NCBI RefSeq assembly: GCF_018798885.1
Contig: NZ_CP076361.1
Span: forward strand, 496,001 to 560,000
DNA from: Gemmobacter fulvus
GTDB taxonomy: Bacteria; Pseudomonadota; Alphaproteobacteria; Rhodobacterales; Rhodobacteraceae
Direction of reading: 5' to 3'
DNA: 64,000 nucleotides
Shown: in pieces, positions 24,442 to 37,231 of the stretch
How positions within the stretch are numbered: position 1 is the stretch's first letter
How the letters are laid out: each line of letters starts with the position of its first letter
Made by a program: the position numbers and the translations under genes
The notes under the pieces: model-generated
What the model was told of the DNA's origin: nothing
The model's input: only the letters and a program-made list of their open reading frames with translations
Database searches by the model: none

Positions 24442-24669
24442 ATGGCGAACAAACCCTTCTTCCGTCGCCGGAAAGTCTGCCCCTTCTCGGGCGACAACGC
24501 ACCTGCGATCGACTACAAGGACACGCGTCTGCTGCAGCGCTACATCTCTGAGCGCGGCAAGATCGTTCCGTCCCGTATCACCGCCGTCTCGGCGAAGAAG
24601 CAGCGTGAACTGGCTCAGGCCATCAAACGTGCCCGCTTCCTCGCCCTGCTGCCCTACGCCGTGAAATAA
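24442..24669 (+). CDS. rpsR: 30S ribosomal protein S18
   Basis: A 75-aa S18 with the typical [12 protein letters not shown] start, the DYKD segment and the [22 protein letters not shown] helix region. It begins 24 nt after rpsF, with AGGAAAGGA upstream, and is followed 11 nt later by rplI. Length and order match the conserved operon. Confidence 0.97.
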   Translation: MANKPFFRRRKVCPFSGDNAPAIDYKDTRLLQRYISERGKIVPSRITAVSAKKQRELAQAIKRARFLALLPYAVK

Positions 24670-24680
24670 GGAGAACTGAC

Positions 24681-25256
24681 ATGCAAGTTATCCTCCTTCA
24701 GCGCGTGGCCAAGCTTGGCCAGATGGGCGAAGTCGTGAACGTGAAAGACGGCTACGCCCGCAACTACCTGCTGCCGCAAGGCAAGGCACTGCGCGCGAAC
24801 GCTGGCAACATCAAGTCGTTCGAAGCCAAGAAAGCCCAGCTGGAAGCCCAGAACCTGGAAACCAAGAAAGAAGCTGCGGTCGTTGCTGAAAAGCTCGACG
24901 GTCAGGCTTTCGTGGTGATCCGTTCGGCATCCGATTCGGGCGCGCTCTATGGTTCGGTCACCACCCGTGACGCCGCCGATGCGGCAACCGCCGGTGGCTT
25001 CACCGTGGCCCGCGCTCAGGTTGTGCTGGACCGTCCGATCAAGGATCTGGGCCTGCACACCGTCAGCGTCGTGCTGCACCCGGAAGTGACCGCCAAGATC
25101 ACGCTGAACGTCGCACGTTCGGTCGAAGAAGCAGAACTGCAAGCCTCGGGCAAATCCATTCAGGAACTTGCCGCCGAAGCCGAAGCCGCTGCGGAATTCG
25201 AGATCGCAGAGCTGTTCGACGAAATGGGCGCAGCCCAGGACGGCGAAGACCTCTGA
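24681..25256 (+). CDS. rplI: 50S ribosomal protein L9
   Basis: A 191-aa L9 that binds 23S rRNA near the L1 stalk base and helps hold the reading frame. The N-terminal domain begins [20 protein letters not shown] and contains [14 protein letters not shown]. The long connecting helix ([19 protein letters not shown]) leads to the C-terminal domain. An acidic tail of about 40 residues extends beyond the E. coli length. A strong terminator follows. Confidence 0.97.
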   Translation: MQVILLQRVAKLGQMGEVVNVKDGYARNYLLPQGKALRANAGNIKSFEAKKAQLEAQNLETKKEAAVVAEKLDGQAFVVIRSASDSGALYGSVTTRDAADAATAGGFTVARAQVVLDRPIKDLGLHTVSVVLHPEVTAKITLNVARSVEEAELQASGKSIQELAAEAEAAAEFEIAELFDEMGAAQDGEDL

Positions 25257-25276
25257 TCCCGGTCGGGACCAAAATC

Positions 25277-25311
25277 AAAGCCGCGCAGGGGCAACCTTGC
25301 GCGGCTTTTTT
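25277..25311 (+). terminator. Terminator of the rpsF-rpsR-rplI operon
   Basis: An 11-bp perfect stem (AAAGCCGCGCA / TGCGCGGCTTT) with a 10-nt loop runs into TTTTTT, about 20 nt after the rplI stop. The hisI gene converges from the other side. Confidence 0.92.
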
Positions 25312-25335
25312 CATGCGCGGGCGGGCGGGCTGGCG

Positions 25336-25695
25336 TCAGCACATCGGATCGCTGATCACCACCTCATCGCCCGCGCGGATCGAGGTGTAGAAACAGGAGC
25401 GGCGATTGGTATGGCAGGCCGGGCCCTCCTGCGTCACCAGAAGCAGCAGGCAATCGCGATCACAATCGACGCGCAGTTCTACCAGCCGCTGCACATGGCC
25501 CGAGCTTTCGCCCTTGGCCCAGAAGCTTTGCCGTGACCGCGACCAATAGGTCACCTGGCCGCTGTCCAGCGTTTTGGCCAGGCTTTCGGCGTTCATCCAG
25601 GCCATCATCAGCACCTCGCCGCTGGCATGATCCTGGGCGATGGCCGGGATCAGCCCATGGGCATCATACTTTAGGCGGGTCGGATCGAAGGCCAT
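25336..25695 (-). CDS. hisI: Phosphoribosyl-AMP cyclohydrolase
   Basis: A 119-aa monofunctional HisI that opens the purine ring of phosphoribosyl-AMP, the third step of histidine synthesis. Family motifs are [25 protein letters not shown] and the zinc/magnesium site residues in DCDRDCLL and [14 protein letters not shown]. The start at 25695 has AAAGGA about 10 nt upstream. There is no HisE domain. It is isolated from other his genes and divergent from the NifU-like gene. Confidence 0.95.
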   Translation of the reverse strand: MAFDPTRLKYDAHGLIPAIAQDHASGEVLMMAWMNAESLAKTLDSGQVTYWSRSRQSFWAKGESSGHVQRLVELRVDCDRDCLLLLVTQEGPACHTNRRSCFYTSIRAGDEVVISDPMC

Positions 25696-25761
25696 GGTGG
25701 CAGTCCTTTGCAAATGCGGTTGCGGCGTCTATCTATGCGCAAGACGCGCCGGAGGAAAGCA

Positions 25762-26202
25762 ATGAGCGAGACGGATCTGATCAAGCTGTACTCGGGGCGC
25801 ATCCTCGCGCTGGCCGCCGACATTCCGCATCTGGGCCGCCTGCCCGCGCCGCAAGGCAGCGCACGGCGCCGCTCGCCGCTCTGTGGCTCCACCGTGACGG
25901 TGGATGTGGTGCTGCGCGACGGGCGTGTGGCGGAATTCGCGCAGGATGTGAAAGCCTGCGCGCTGGGTCAGGCCTCTGCCGCCGTGCTGGGACAGGCCGC
26001 CCTTGGCCGCAGCCTGCCCGAGGTTGAGGCTGCCCGCGATGCGCTGCACGCGATGCTGAAAGACGCCGCCCCGCCGCCCACAGCACCATTTGACGGGTTC
26101 GAGGTGCTGATCCCGGCGCGCGACTACAAGAACCGCCATGCCTCGATCCTGCTGGCGATCGAGGCTTTGGTCGAGGCCATGCAGGCGGCGCAGGCAGCCT
26201 GA
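25762..26202 (+). CDS. NifU/IscU-like iron-sulfur scaffold protein
   Basis: A 146-aa protein with the U-type scaffold pattern: an N-terminal LIKLYSGRILALA helix, then SPLCGSTVTVDVVL and QDVKACALGQASAAVL, which hold two of the expected cysteines. The canonical third Cys-His pair of IscU is not obvious, so it may be a divergent relative rather than a true scaffold. The start at 25762 has GGAGG 7 nt upstream. It is divergent from hisI, and no isc or suf genes adjoin. Confidence 0.75.
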   Translation: MSETDLIKLYSGRILALAADIPHLGRLPAPQGSARRRSPLCGSTVTVDVVLRDGRVAEFAQDVKACALGQASAAVLGQAALGRSLPEVEAARDALHAMLKDAAPPPTAPFDGFEVLIPARDYKNRHASILLAIEALVEAMQAAQAA

Positions 26203-26219
26203 TTTCCCATTTGCCCCAT

Positions 26220-26253
26220 AAAAAAAGCCGCCGCATCCCTTGGGTGCGGCGGC
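26220..26253 (-). terminator. Terminator downstream of the 40-aa membrane protein gene
   Basis: A stem of GCCGCCGCA with TGCGGCGGC, extended by CCC/GGG past one bulged base, ends on the minus strand in seven T. It lies between the NifU-like gene and the small minus-strand gene and may stop both. Confidence 0.82.
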
Positions 26254-26347
26254 AAGTGGCGTATCTGGGCAGGCACGGCGTCGGGACAGACGCAGGCATC
26301 GCTTGGGGACCGATGCACCCGCAAAACAGACCGCAGGCAGTGAGAAT

Positions 26348-26470
26348 TCAGACAAGACCGGGCAGATAAAGCCCGGCAACAAGCAGCGTGAACAGCGACA
26401 CGACGCCAAGCGCATCTTCCAGCAAGGTGTCGGACGACCGGGCGAGAACGGCTTTGATTTCCTTCAGCAT
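26348..26470 (-). CDS. Small 40-aa single-span membrane protein
   Basis: A short gene with an ideal AGGAGG 8 nt upstream of the ATG at 26470. It encodes a charged N-terminus (MLKEIKAVLARSSDTLLEDA) and one hydrophobic helix (about residues 20-38) ending GLYLPGLV. A terminator follows about 95 nt downstream. I recall similar tiny proteins in other Rhodobacteraceae but know of no function. The ribosome binding site, codon use and terminator together support it as a real gene. Confidence 0.65.
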   Translation of the reverse strand: MLKEIKAVLARSSDTLLEDALGVVSLFTLLVAGLYLPGLV

Positions 26471-26586
26471 CGTGAGCCTCCTGTGCTTTGTTGCTATATT
26501 GTTCTCACATGATTCAAAGTCTGTAAAGAACTTTTTGAGAACATTTGAGAACAAACCAGAACAGCCCGCAGGGCGGCGGGGTCAGA

Positions 26587-26611
26587 TGGATATTTTTACC
26601 AAGATGAAAGG
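26587..26611 (-). repeat. Gene-end repeat (TTTCATCTTGG type), copy 1
   Basis: Read on the minus strand this gives CCTTTCATCTTGGTAAAAAT followed by ATCC. It starts only a few bases after the recG stop and has the same orientation as recG. It matches the copies at 51909-51935 and 54083-54108. Confidence 0.6.
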
Positions 26612-26614
26612 AGA

Positions 26615-28702
<2,088 letters not shown>

Positions 28703-28706
28703 CCGG

Positions 28707-30881
<2,175 letters not shown>

Positions 30882-31595
30882 TCAGGCACCCATGGCAAAT
30901 CGACGATCAAGATCGACCGGCGAGGGATCGCGCAGCACATAACCCCGGCCCCAGACGGTTTCGATGTAATTCTGCCCGCCGGTGGCTTCGGCCAGTTTCT
31001 TGCGCAGTTTGCAGATGAACACGTCGATGATCTTCAACTCGGGTTCATCCATGCCGCCATAGAGATGGTTCAGGAACATCTCTTTGGTCAGCGTCGTGCC
31101 CTTGCGCAGGCTCAGCAGTTCCAGCATCTGATATTCCTTGCCGGTCAGATGCACGGTCTTGCCATCCACATCCACGGTTTTCGCATCCAGATTGACGCAG
31201 ACACGCCCGGTGCGGATCACCGATTGCGCATGGCCCTTGGAGCGGCGGATGATGGCATGAATGCGCGCGACCAGTTCTTCGCGATGGAAGGGTTTGGTCA
31301 TGTAATCATCGGCCCCGAAGCCGAAGCCCTTCAGCTTGCTGTCGGTATCATCCGCCCCGGAGAGAATCAGAATCGGCGTTTCGATGCGGGCCAGACGCAA
31401 CTGGCGCAGCACTTCATGCCCGCTCATGTCCGGCAGATTGAGGTCGAGCAGGATCAGGTCGTAGTCATAGAGCTTGGCCAGATCAATGCCGTCTTCCCCA
31501 AGGTCCGTGCAGTAAACATTGAGGTTTGCATGTGTCAGCATCAGTTCGATACTGCGCGATGTCGTGGGGTCATCCTCCACCAGAAGAATGCGCAT
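30882..31595 (-). CDS. ctrA: Cell-cycle response regulator CtrA
   Basis: A 237-aa OmpR-type response regulator, the alphaproteobacterial master regulator (motility and gene transfer agent in Rhodobacter). The receiver domain has the acidic pocket in LLVEDD, the phospho-acceptor Asp51 in [13 protein letters not shown] and Lys in TKPF. The C-terminal winged helix (about residues 125-225) contains [12 protein letters not shown] and [11 protein letters not shown]. The near-invariant CtrA N-terminus [20 protein letters not shown] makes the call secure. A SciP-type gene follows upstream on the same strand. Confidence 0.97.
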   Translation of the reverse strand: MRILLVEDDPTTSRSIELMLTHANLNVYCTDLGEDGIDLAKLYDYDLILLDLNLPDMSGHEVLRQLRLARIETPILILSGADDTDSKLKGFGFGADDYMTKPFHREELVARIHAIIRRSKGHAQSVIRTGRVCVNLDAKTVDVDGKTVHLTGKEYQMLELLSLRKGTTLTKEMFLNHLYGGMDEPELKIIDVFICKLRKKLAEATGGQNYIETVWGRGYVLRDPSPVDLDRRFAMGA

Positions 31596-31648
31596 ATTGT
31601 CTTCTCCGCTCCAGCGCCAACGTCATTAATGATACTGGGGGGCAATGG

Positions 31649-31663
31649 TTAACTACAGGTTAC
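31649..31663. promoter_or_regulatory. Candidate CtrA box upstream of ctrA
   Basis: TTAA-CTACAGG-TTAC matches the CtrA consensus TTAA-N7-TTAA at 7 of 8 positions. It lies 54 nt upstream of the ctrA start, between ctrA and the SciP-type gene, a position suited to autoregulation. Confidence 0.5.
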
Positions 31664-31690
31664 TCTGGCAGGTTCGGTCAGGAAAACAAT

Positions 31691-31969
31691 CTAAAGTTGT
31701 CTGTACTTCTGAATTGCCGTCACTTTCAGTGCTTTTTCACCGTGTTTTTCAACCGCAGCGCGCCAGAGTGCGAACTCTTCCTCGGACAGGCCATAGCGTT
31801 CCAGCGCGTCTTTTTCGCTGATCAAACCATGGATCACCGCCTTCACCACCACCGCCTTGCGCGACGCAACCCAGCGTGTCGTGTCGGCGGGAGGCAGGTC
31901 AGCCCGGGATAAAATGCTGCCATCCGGCAGGGTTACCTGCCGCGGACCATCCACTCGTTTGAGATACAT
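31691..31969 (-). CDS. sciP: DUF1153 protein, SciP-type inhibitor of CtrA
   Basis: A 92-aa protein with the DUF1153 N-terminus MYLKRVDGPRQVTLPDGSIL and a helix-turn-helix (about residues 35-80, including VKAVIHGLISEKDALERYGLSEEEFALWR). In Caulobacter SciP binds CtrA and blocks its activation of transcription. The start at 31969 has GAGGGGG about 9 nt upstream and matches family length; an ATG at 31990 is an alternative. It lies just upstream of ctrA in the same orientation, which supports a role in the same circuit. Confidence 0.85.
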   Translation of the reverse strand: MYLKRVDGPRQVTLPDGSILSRADLPPADTTRWVASRKAVVVKAVIHGLISEKDALERYGLSEEEFALWRAAVEKHGEKALKVTAIQKYRQL

Positions 31970-32036
31970 CACCTTGACCCCCTCTTGCATGGGCACAGTC
32001 TCCGCAATCAGGCTTAAGCAGTCGTGAAACGCGGGG

Positions 32037-32064
32037 TTGAGAGTACAGAGCATTTTCCTATATT
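32037..32064 (+). promoter_or_regulatory. Candidate sigma-70 promoter of mnmA
   Basis: TTGAGA (32037-32042) and TATATT (32059-32064) are separated by 16 nt, about 43 nt upstream of the mnmA start. A similar CCTATATTGC hexamer context occurs before the DUF2849-cysI operon (13804-13813). Confidence 0.55.
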
Positions 32065-32106
32065 GCGAGACATCTGGCCAGTGCGCCCTTCCCCCTAGGA
32101 CATGTC

Positions 32107-33243
32107 ATGCTCGACCATCCGCTCAATTCGCTGGGCTTTGCCAAACCTCCGTCGCAAACGCGCGTCGTGGTCGCCATGTCGGGCGGCGTCGACAGTTCGG
32201 TCGTGGCGGCGCAGCTGGCCGAAGAAGGATACGACGTGGTGGGGGTCACACTCCAGCTTTATGATCACGGGGCGGCGCTGGCCAAAAAAGGGGCCTGCTG
32301 CGCCGGGCGTGACATTCACGATGCGCGCCGCGTGGCCGAAACCATGGGCTTTCCGCATTACGTGCTGGACTACGAAAACACCTTCCGCGAGGCGGTGATC
32401 GACGAATTTGCAGATGCCTATCTGGCCGGGGCGACGCCGGTGCCTTGCATCCGCTGCAATGAACGGGTGAAGTTCAAGGATCTGCTGGCCACCGCAAAAG
32501 AGCTTGAGGCCGATTGCATGGCGACGGGCCATTACATCCAGCGCAGGATGGGCGACAGCGGGCCAGAGCTGCATTGTGCGGCGGATGCCAACCGCGATCA
32601 AAGCTATTTCCTGTTTTCCACCACGCCCGAGCAATTGTCCTACCTGCGCTTCCCGCTGGGGCATCTGCCCTCCAAGGCGGAAACCCGGGCGCTGGCGGCC
32701 AGATATGGCCTGCCGGTGGCCGACAAACCCGACAGTCAGGACATCTGCTTTGTGCCCAACGGCAATTACGCGGCGGTGATCGAAAAGCTGCGCCCCGGTG
32801 CGGCGGAACCGGGCGAGATCGTCGATATGGAGGGCCGCGTGCTGGGTAACCATCGCGGCGTGATCCATTACACCATTGGCCAGCGCAAGGGTCTGGGCAT
32901 CGGTGGCCTGGGCGATCCGGTCTATGTGGTGCGGCTTGACCCGGATACCCGCCGCGTCGTGGTCGGCCCGAAAGAGGCGCTGTCGACCCGCGTGATCCCC
33001 GTGCGCGAGATCAACTGGCTGGGCGATGTGCCCTTTGCCAGCCAGAGCGAATGGCATGTGAACGTCAAGGTCCGCTCCACCCGCCCGCCCCGGCCTGCGG
33101 TGATCCGCCCGCTGTCGGCAACCGAGGCCGAAGTGGAGCTGCTGAGCCCGGAAGACGGGGTCAGCGCCGGGCAAGCCTGTGTGTTCTATGCGCCCGAAGG
33201 CTCGCGCATCCTCGGCGGCGGCTGGATCTGGCGCGGGCGCTGA
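32107..33243 (+). CDS. mnmA: tRNA-specific 2-thiouridylase MnmA
   Basis: A 378-aa enzyme that puts sulfur on U34 of tRNAs for Lys, Glu and Gln. The PP-loop ATPase motif MSGGVDSSV is at about residues 24-32. The catalytic cysteines are in [14 protein letters not shown] and [11 protein letters not shown]. The C-terminal OB-like domain begins near residue 280. A short N-terminal extension ([17 protein letters not shown]) precedes the usual start. It is divergent from sciP and convergent with lpxB. Confidence 0.95.
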   Translation: MLDHPLNSLGFAKPPSQTRVVVAMSGGVDSSVVAAQLAEEGYDVVGVTLQLYDHGAALAKKGACCAGRDIHDARRVAETMGFPHYVLDYENTFREAVIDEFADAYLAGATPVPCIRCNERVKFKDLLATAKELEADCMATGHYIQRRMGDSGPELHCAADANRDQSYFLFSTTPEQLSYLRFPLGHLPSKAETRALAARYGLPVADKPDSQDICFVPNGNYAAVIEKLRPGAAEPGEIVDMEGRVLGNHRGVIHYTIGQRKGLGIGGLGDPVYVVRLDPDTRRVVVGPKEALSTRVIPVREINWLGDVPFASQSEWHVNVKVRSTRPPRPAVIRPLSATEAEVELLSPEDGVSAGQACVFYAPEGSRILGGGWIWRGR

Positions 33244-33258
33244 GCCGGTGGTCGGCGG

Positions 33259-34395
33259 TCAGGCAGAGCCTGCCAGCGCCGCCAGAACCGACTGCGCCGC
33301 GCGTAATCCGGGTGGCGCGCCGCCCTGCCCCAGTCGCTGCATGGTCAGCCGCATCGCCGCCTGTTGCGCCGCGCGCTCGGGTCCATCGGACAGCAGCGCC
33401 AGCAGGGCGTCGGCAATCGGGCCGGGCTGGCAGGCCGGGCCCAGAAACTCCGGCACGCTGCGGCTTTCGGACACGAGGTTGACGAGCGTGACCGTATCTA
33501 TCAGCGCCGCGCGTTTCATCAGCCAGAAGCTGATCGGGTGCAGCTTGTAGGCAATCACCATCGGGCAGGCATTGGCGGCCAGTTCCAGACTGACCGTGCC
33601 CGAAGCGGCAATCGCCACATCGGCAGAGGCAAAGGCCGCGCGCTTTTGCGCGGCATCGGTCACGATCTGCGGCGCAATCGGCCAGTCGGCAGTCAGATCA
33701 CGCACCAGAGCGGCCACGCCCCGCACCGTGGGCAGCACCACACGCGCCTCAGGATGCGCCTGCCGGATCTGCGCCAGCACAGCACCGATCACCGGCGCAA
33801 GGCGGCTCACCTCGCCCCTGCGCGACCCCGGCAAGGCGAGGATCAGCGGCCCTTGCCCCGTCATCAGACCGCGCTCTTCGGGCGTTGCCAGCGGCTCTGC
33901 CACCACCGGATGCCCGACGAAATCGCAACTCATGCCTGCGGCGGTCATATAGGGCGGCTCGAACGGCAGCAGCGCCAGAACATGATCAATCACTTCGGCC
34001 ATCTTCGCCGCCCGGCCCGGACGCCAGGCCCAGACCGAGGGCGCGACATAATGGATGGTGCGCAGGCCGGGGCGGGCCGCCTTGATCTGCCGCGCCACCC
34101 GCAGGCAGAAATCCGGGCTGTCAATGGTGATCAGCGCCACCGGATCGGCGGCCAGCGCCGCCGCCGCCGCCTCGCGGATCCGGCGTTTGAGAAAGCGGTA
34201 TTTCGGCAGCACCTCGGCGATGCCCATCACCGCCAGATCCTCCATCGGGAACAGGCTGTCCAGCCCTTCGGCCTGCATCAGCGGGCCGCCGACCCCGGCA
34301 AAGCGCACCTCGGGCAGCAGCAGCTTCAGCCCGGCCATCAGCGCCGCCCCCAGCCGGTCGCCCGAAGGTTCCCCGGCGATCAGGAACAGCTTCAT
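33259..34395 (-). CDS. lpxB: Lipid-A-disaccharide synthase
   Basis: A 378-aa GT-B glycosyltransferase joining UDP-2,3-diacylglucosamine and lipid X into the lipid A disaccharide. Family motifs: LIAGEPSGDRLGA at the N-terminus, GIAEVLPKYRFLKRR, IDSPDFCLRVA, HYVAPSVWAW and LALPGSRRGEV. Its ATG overlaps the lpxI stop by 4 nt. It is the last gene of the long envelope cluster. Confidence 0.95.
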   Translation of the reverse strand: MKLFLIAGEPSGDRLGAALMAGLKLLLPEVRFAGVGGPLMQAEGLDSLFPMEDLAVMGIAEVLPKYRFLKRRIREAAAAALAADPVALITIDSPDFCLRVARQIKAARPGLRTIHYVAPSVWAWRPGRAAKMAEVIDHVLALLPFEPPYMTAAGMSCDFVGHPVVAEPLATPEERGLMTGQGPLILALPGSRRGEVSRLAPVIGAVLAQIRQAHPEARVVLPTVRGVAALVRDLTADWPIAPQIVTDAAQKRAAFASADVAIAASGTVSLELAANACPMVIAYKLHPISFWLMKRAALIDTVTLVNLVSESRSVPEFLGPACQPGPIADALLALLSDGPERAAQQAAMRLTMQRLGQGGAPPGLRAAQSVLAALAGSA

Positions 34396-35222
34396 GCCCT
34401 GGCCTGCGGATCAGCCTGCGGGTCACGGGCCCAGAGGAACAGGCCCAACCGCGCGGCCTCGGCCTGCATCTCGGCACGGTCGAGCAGGATCACCCCGCCC
34501 GCCTCGAAGGCAATGCCCGCCAGCCCGGCGGCATGGGCGCGGTGCACTGTCGCAAGCCCCAACGCCGGCAAGTCGATCCGGCGATCCTGACCGGGTTTGG
34601 GGGCCTTGTAGAAAACTCCCTTCGCGCCCGTTGGATCAGGGCGGCGCGCAGTGACCGCCACCCAGTCCAGCATGGCATCGGTGCCCGGCAGCGCCTCGAC
34701 CGCAAGGCACAGCCCCTGCGCCACCACGGCCCCCTGCCCGACATCCACCGCCCCCAGCGCCGCCACGATGGCCTCAGCGCGCGCCGCGTCGCGCTGATCG
34801 GCGGCCGTGGGCTGCCCCGCCAGCACACCCGGCCCCGGCACCAGATCGGGCGCAAGATCGGCCACCCCGGCAATCGCAAAGCCCGCCTCGGCAAACAGCG
34901 CAATCACCTCGCGCAGCGTCGCATCATCGCCCGCCTGCATCGCGGCCAGCAGACGCGGCACCATCTGCGCCGTGGCCGCATCGAACAGCGCCGGGTCAAG
35001 GCGCGGGCGGCTGACTGCCCCGGCAAAGACCACACGATCCACCCCGGCATCCTCCAGCGCGCGCAGAAACGGCATCAGCCGTTCCACCCGGAAGGTCATG
35101 TCGACGGCCAGCCCTTCGGGGGCAAAGCCCTCCAAGGCGCAGATCAGCGGCTGATCCAGCGCGGCGGCAAGGGTGGCAGGCAGACGCCCGGCCCCAGCGA
35201 TGATGGCGGTTTTCGCGCTCAT
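34392..35222 (-). CDS. lpxI: UDP-2,3-diacylglucosamine diphosphatase LpxI
   Basis: A 276-aa DUF1009-family protein, the alphaproteobacterial replacement for LpxH. It cleaves UDP-2,3-diacylglucosamine to lipid X and UMP. Visible features are the N-terminal IIAGAGRLPATLA, the RVERLMPFLRALEDAGVDRVVFAG segment and, in the C-terminal half, the DAMLDWVAVT and GVFYKAPKPGQDRRIDLPALG stretches. It sits between lpxA and lpxB, overlapping each by 4 nt, exactly as expected for this pathway step. Confidence 0.92.
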   Translation of the reverse strand: MSAKTAIIAGAGRLPATLAAALDQPLICALEGFAPEGLAVDMTFRVERLMPFLRALEDAGVDRVVFAGAVSRPRLDPALFDAATAQMVPRLLAAMQAGDDATLREVIALFAEAGFAIAGVADLAPDLVPGPGVLAGQPTAADQRDAARAEAIVAALGAVDVGQGAVVAQGLCLAVEALPGTDAMLDWVAVTARRPDPTGAKGVFYKAPKPGQDRRIDLPALGLATVHRAHAAGLAGIAFEAGGVILLDRAEMQAEAARLGLFLWARDPQADPQARA

Positions 35223-36013
35223 TTCGGCGTCAGGAAACTGCGGTCAGAGGCCCCGAGGATGAAATCGGTCATCTCGCGCACATGCTGGCTGTCGGTCTCA
35301 TCGGCCAGACGGCGGGCGCGGTCCAGAAAACTGCCCTCGCCCTGTGCCAGCATCTGATAGGCGGCGCGCAGGGCGGTGATCTCCGACCGCTCTACCCCGC
35401 GCCGTTTCAGCCCGACAAGGTTCAGCCCGTCCAGCACGCCGCGCGGCCCCTGCACGAGGCCATAGGGCACCACATCATTGGTCACCATGGTCACCGCGCC
35501 AATGATCGCCCCCCGCCCGACCCGCACCCATTGATGCACGCCGGACAGACCGCCCACGATCACGTCATCGCCAATCTGGCAATGGCCCGCAATCGCCGCC
35601 TGATTGGCCAGGATCACCCGGTCGCCCAGCCGGGCATCATGGCCGACATGTGCGCCGGTCATCAGCAGGCAATCATCGCCGATCTGCGTCAGCCCGCCGC
35701 CGCCCTCGGTGCCGGTGTTCAGCGTGGCACCTTCGCGGATCTTGCAGCGCGCGCCGATCACCAGCCGCGTGCGTTCGCCCCGGAACTTCAGATCCTGCGG
35801 CACTTCGCCGACACAGGCCCCCGGAAAGATCACCGTGCCCGCGCCCACATCGGTCCAGCCGGTGACGATGGCATGCGGTTTCACCACCACCCCTTCGGCC
35901 AGCCGTACCTCGGGGCCGACCACGGCAAAGGGGCCGATCTCGACCCCGGCGGCGATCTGCGCGCCCGGTTCAACAACGGCAGCGGGGTGAATGCGGGCCT
36001 CGGCGGAAATCAT
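35219..36013 (-). CDS. lpxA: UDP-N-acetylglucosamine acyltransferase
   Basis: A 264-aa left-handed beta-helix acyltransferase catalysing the first step of lipid A synthesis. Hexapeptide repeats fill residues 10-190 (for example IGPFAVVGPEVRLAEGVVVK). The catalytic His region reads DCLLMTGAHVGHDARLGD, and the C-terminal helical domain ends near residue 260. It starts 3 nt after fabZ and overlaps lpxI by 4 nt. Confidence 0.95.
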   Translation of the reverse strand: MISAEARIHPAAVVEPGAQIAAGVEIGPFAVVGPEVRLAEGVVVKPHAIVTGWTDVGAGTVIFPGACVGEVPQDLKFRGERTRLVIGARCKIREGATLNTGTEGGGGLTQIGDDCLLMTGAHVGHDARLGDRVILANQAAIAGHCQIGDDVIVGGLSGVHQWVRVGRGAIIGAVTMVTNDVVPYGLVQGPRGVLDGLNLVGLKRRGVERSEITALRAAYQMLAQGEGSFLDRARRLADETDSQHVREMTDFILGASDRSFLTPK

Positions 36014-36016
36014 CGC

Positions 36017-36484
36017 TCAGGCCTTCGGCAGATCGAACATGGCGGTGAAGGTCGCCTCGCAGGCCAGCTCGCCCTCGACCATCGCCCGGCCCTCGAACTT
36101 CCACACCTTGCCGCCACCGCGCAGCGCCTTGACATGCAGTTCCAGCACATCGCCCGGCACCACCTTGCGGCGGAACTTCACCCCGTCGACGCCCATGAAA
36201 AACACCTTGGCATTCTTGTCGACCAGATCCATCGACAGGCCGACAAGGATGCCGCTGGTCTGTGCCATCGCCTCGATGATCATCACGCCCGGAAACACCG
36301 GCATTTCCGGGAAATGGCCGGTGAACTGCGGCTCGTTCATCGTGACGCATTTGATGCCGACGCAGGACTCGTTGATGACAATATCGCGCACCTTGTCCAC
36401 CAGAAGGAACGGGTAACGATGCGGGATGATGCGCTGGATCAGCGCAATATCGGCAGACAGCGGCTGGGCGGCGGTTTCGGTCAT
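36017..36484 (-). CDS. fabZ: 3-hydroxyacyl-ACP dehydratase FabZ
   Basis: A 155-aa hot-dog fold dehydratase of fatty acid synthesis. The motif [15 protein letters not shown] leads to the catalytic His in [22 protein letters not shown], which also holds the catalytic Glu. Placed between skp and lpxA it competes with LpxA for hydroxyacyl-ACP, a classical linkage. The lpxD gene often found immediately upstream is missing here. Confidence 0.96.
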   Translation of the reverse strand: MTETAAQPLSADIALIQRIIPHRYPFLLVDKVRDIVINESCVGIKCVTMNEPQFTGHFPEMPVFPGVMIIEAMAQTSGILVGLSMDLVDKNAKVFFMGVDGVKFRRKVVPGDVLELHVKALRGGGKVWKFEGRAMVEGELACEATFTAMFDLPKA

Positions 36485-36530
36485 CAGGGTCTCCTAGAAG
36501 GCCGCGCGCGCAGACGCGGGCAACAAACAG

Positions 36531-37229
36531 TCAGGGCGCGGCAGCCGGATCGACCGGCGCTGCGGGGGCAGGTGCGGGCGCGGGCAGCGAGCTGCCATCA
36601 CCCAGAACGGCATCAATGCGCGTGACGGCGCGGTCGGTAATGTCGATCGCATCCAGCGACAGGATGATGTTGGACTTGTCAAGCAGCGCCACCGCGCCGA
36701 TATCCGACATCAGTTCGGCCAGCACCGGCACGGCGGTCTGGAAGAACCGCTGCCGGTTTTCCTCGGCCTGACGCGCCAGAGCGCGGCCCTTGGCCTCTTG
36801 CGCGTCACGGATGCCTTCCACCTTCACATCAAAGGCATCGGCCAGCGCGCGGAACTGATCGGCAGGCAGCGTGGCACGGCGGGTGGTCAGGCCGCGCTCT
36901 TCGGCCTCCAGATCCGCTTCGATGCGGCGGTTTTCCTCTTGCAGCGCGCGGCTGGCCTCTTCGGTGCGGGCCTGAACCGCGCGACCATAGAGCGTGCGGG
37001 CAAACAATTGATCCTGCTGCACGGTGGCAAGCTGGCTCAGGAACCGAGGCGCAGAGGCGGCTGGTTGCACGGCCTGCGCTGGTGGTGTTTCGACAACCGG
37101 CGCAGCGGCATCCGGCCGCGCAGGGCGTGGCGGCGGCGCAACCTCTTGCGCGGCCGCCATATGGCCTGCCAGCAGTGCCAGACCCATTGCCGCCCCGAAC
37201 AGACCGGCCTGACCCCGCCCCCACGGCAT
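36531..37229 (-). CDS. skp: OmpH/Skp-family periplasmic chaperone
   Basis: A 232-aa periplasmic protein with a signal peptide (cleavage likely after HMAAAQ). A Pro/Ala-rich linker (residues 30-65) leads to an OmpH-type core (about residues 70-200) dominated by a long charged coiled coil (RALQEENRRIEADLEAEERGL), then an Ala/Pro tail. Skp binds unfolded outer-membrane proteins and delivers them to BAM. It starts 2 nt after bamA. The linker and tail make it longer than the 161-aa E. coli Skp. Confidence 0.88.
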   Translation of the reverse strand: MPWGRGQAGLFGAAMGLALLAGHMAAAQEVAPPPRPARPDAAAPVVETPPAQAVQPAASAPRFLSQLATVQQDQLFARTLYGRAVQARTEEASRALQEENRRIEADLEAEERGLTTRRATLPADQFRALADAFDVKVEGIRDAQEAKGRALARQAEENRQRFFQTAVPVLAELMSDIGAVALLDKSNIILSLDAIDITDRAVTRIDAVLGDGSSLPAPAPAPAAPVDPAAAP

Positions 37230-37231
37230 GA

